Assembly: GCA_029851945.1 (NCBI GenBank)
Contig: JARKUZ010000045.1
Span: 1 to 25,378 of the forward strand
DNA length: 25,378 bases
From: Terrisporobacter sp.
GTDB lineage: Bacteria > Bacillota_A > Clostridia > Peptostreptococcales > Peptostreptococcaceae
Direction: 5' to 3'
Shown here piece by piece: positions 24,378-25,378 of the stretch. The first letter of the stretch is position 1. The number at the start of each line of letters is the position of its first letter. Position numbers and translations under genes: made by a program. The notes under the pieces are model-generated. The model did not search any database. It was not told where the DNA came from and saw only the letters and a program-made list of their open reading frames with translations.

Positions 24378-25378
24378 ATGTCAAGACATTTATTTACTTC
24401 AGAATCAGTAACAGAAGGACATCCAGATAAAATCTGTGATCAAATATCAGATTCTATACTAGATGCATTATTAGAGAAAGATCCACATGCAAGAGTAGCT
24501 TGTGAAACAACAACTACAACAGGATTAGTATTAGTAGCAGGAGAAATAAGCACTAATACATATGTAGATATTCCTAAATTAGTAAGAGAAACAGTAAGAG
24601 AAATAGGGTATGACAGAGCTAAATATGGATTTGACTGTGATACTTGTGCAGTAATAACTGCAATAGATGAACAATCAGGCGATATAGCTATGGGTGTTGA
24701 TGAAGCCTTAGAAAATAGAGAAGGTGAAAATGCTGAAGATGAAATAGAAAAGGTTGGAGCAGGAGATCAAGGTATAATGTTTGGTTTCGCTTGTAATGAA
24801 ACGGAAGAGTTAATGCCACTTCCAATATCTTTAGCTCACAAGCTATCTAGAAGATTAACAGAAGTTAGAAAAAACAAAACTTTAGAGTACTTAAGACCAG
24901 ATGGAAAGACTCAAGTTACAATAGAATACGATGGAAATACTCCTGTTAGAGTTCATACTATACTTATATCAGCTCAACACGGAGAAGAAGTTACTAACGA
25001 AACAATAAGAAAAGATTTAATAGAGCATGTTATAAAAGCTGTTATACCAGCAGATTTAATAGATGAAGAAACTATAATATACATCAACCCAACAGGAAGA
25101 TTCGTTATAGGGGGACCTCAAGGAGATACAGGTCTTACAGGAAGAAAAATAATAATAGATACTTATGGAGGATACTCAAGACACGGTGGAGGAGCATTCT
25201 CAGGAAAAGATCCAACAAAGGTTGATAGATCAGCAGCTTATGCAGCAAGATATGTAGCTAAAAATATAGTAGCAGCAGGACTTGCAGATAAGTGTGAAAT
25301 AGAGTTAGCTTATGCAATAGGTGTTGCTAGACCATTATCAGTATTTATAGATACTTTTGGAACTGGAAAAGTTGAAGA
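24378..25378 (+). CDS. metK: S-adenosylmethionine synthetase (partial, runs off the window)
   Basis: An open frame from ATG 24378 to the window edge, about 333 of some 396 residues. It begins [17 protein letters not shown], with the ATP-binding GHPDK at 14-18, then GAGDQG (127-132) and later [19 protein letters not shown], all signatures of methionine adenosyltransferase, which makes SAM from ATP and methionine. It starts two bases after the speB stop, with AAAGGTGAG (24363-24371) inside the end of speB as ribosome site. It is thus the fifth gene of the polyamine operon and supplies SpeD. No SAM riboswitch precedes it. Confidence 0.97.
   Translation, partial: MSRHLFTSESVTEGHPDKICDQISDSILDALLEKDPHARVACETTTTTGLVLVAGEISTNTYVDIPKLVRETVREIGYDRAKYGFDCDTCAVITAIDEQSGDIAMGVDEALENREGENAEDEIEKVGAGDQGIMFGFACNETEELMPLPISLAHKLSRRLTEVRKNKTLEYLRPDGKTQVTIEYDGNTPVRVHTILISAQHGEEVTNETIRKDLIEHVIKAVIPADLIDEETIIYINPTGRFVIGGPQGDTGLTGRKIIIDTYGGYSRHGGGAFSGKDPTKVDRSAAYAARYVAKNIVAAGLADKCEIELAYAIGVARPLSVFIDTFGTGKVE

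Overview
The window is AT-rich DNA with closely packed genes, strong AGGAGG-type ribosome binding sites and U-tailed hairpin terminators. It carries a clostridial-type pyruvate:ferredoxin oxidoreductase and an HsmR/HsmA heme-sensing pair of the kind described in Clostridioides difficile. This points to a low-GC anaerobic Firmicute, most likely family Peptostreptococcaceae (the Clostridioides/Paraclostridium/Romboutsia neighbourhood). The family assignment is inference. The genus cannot be settled from the sequence alone.

Layout. The left edge is the end of an rRNA operon (5S rRNA plus terminator). It is followed by an MFS transporter with a TTG start, the large single-chain pyruvate:ferredoxin oxidoreductase, a MurJ lipid II flippase and a 73-residue NifU-like Fe-S protein. 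Next is a 1057-residue membrane histidine kinase whose extracellular part has 14 propeller blades and which has no response regulator nearby. A long bidirectional terminator separates it from the convergent hsmR-hsmA operon. The + strand then carries an asparaginase II family protein, a small soluble protein made of three copies of a near-identical cysteine-containing unit, the molybdate transporter operon modA-modB-modC, an NfeD/stomatin (SPFH) operon, a decayed remnant of a GH13 amylase, an isolated single-stranded DNA-binding protein and a dicarboxylate/glutamate:cation symporter.

The right end is a coherent pathway operon, speA-speD-speE-speB-metK. SpeA makes agmatine from arginine and SpeB turns it into putrescine. 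MetK makes S-adenosylmethionine, SpeD decarboxylates it, and SpeE joins the aminopropyl group to putrescine to give spermidine. All enzymes for spermidine from arginine and methionine are therefore in one transcription unit with a near-consensus promoter. metK runs off the right edge.

Most of the window is conserved housekeeping and accessory metabolism. The best candidates for something undescribed are the triple-repeat protein at 12553-13047 and the orphan propeller kinase. The GH13 remnant is a clear case of gene decay. No phage, insertion sequence, CRISPR array or tRNA was seen.
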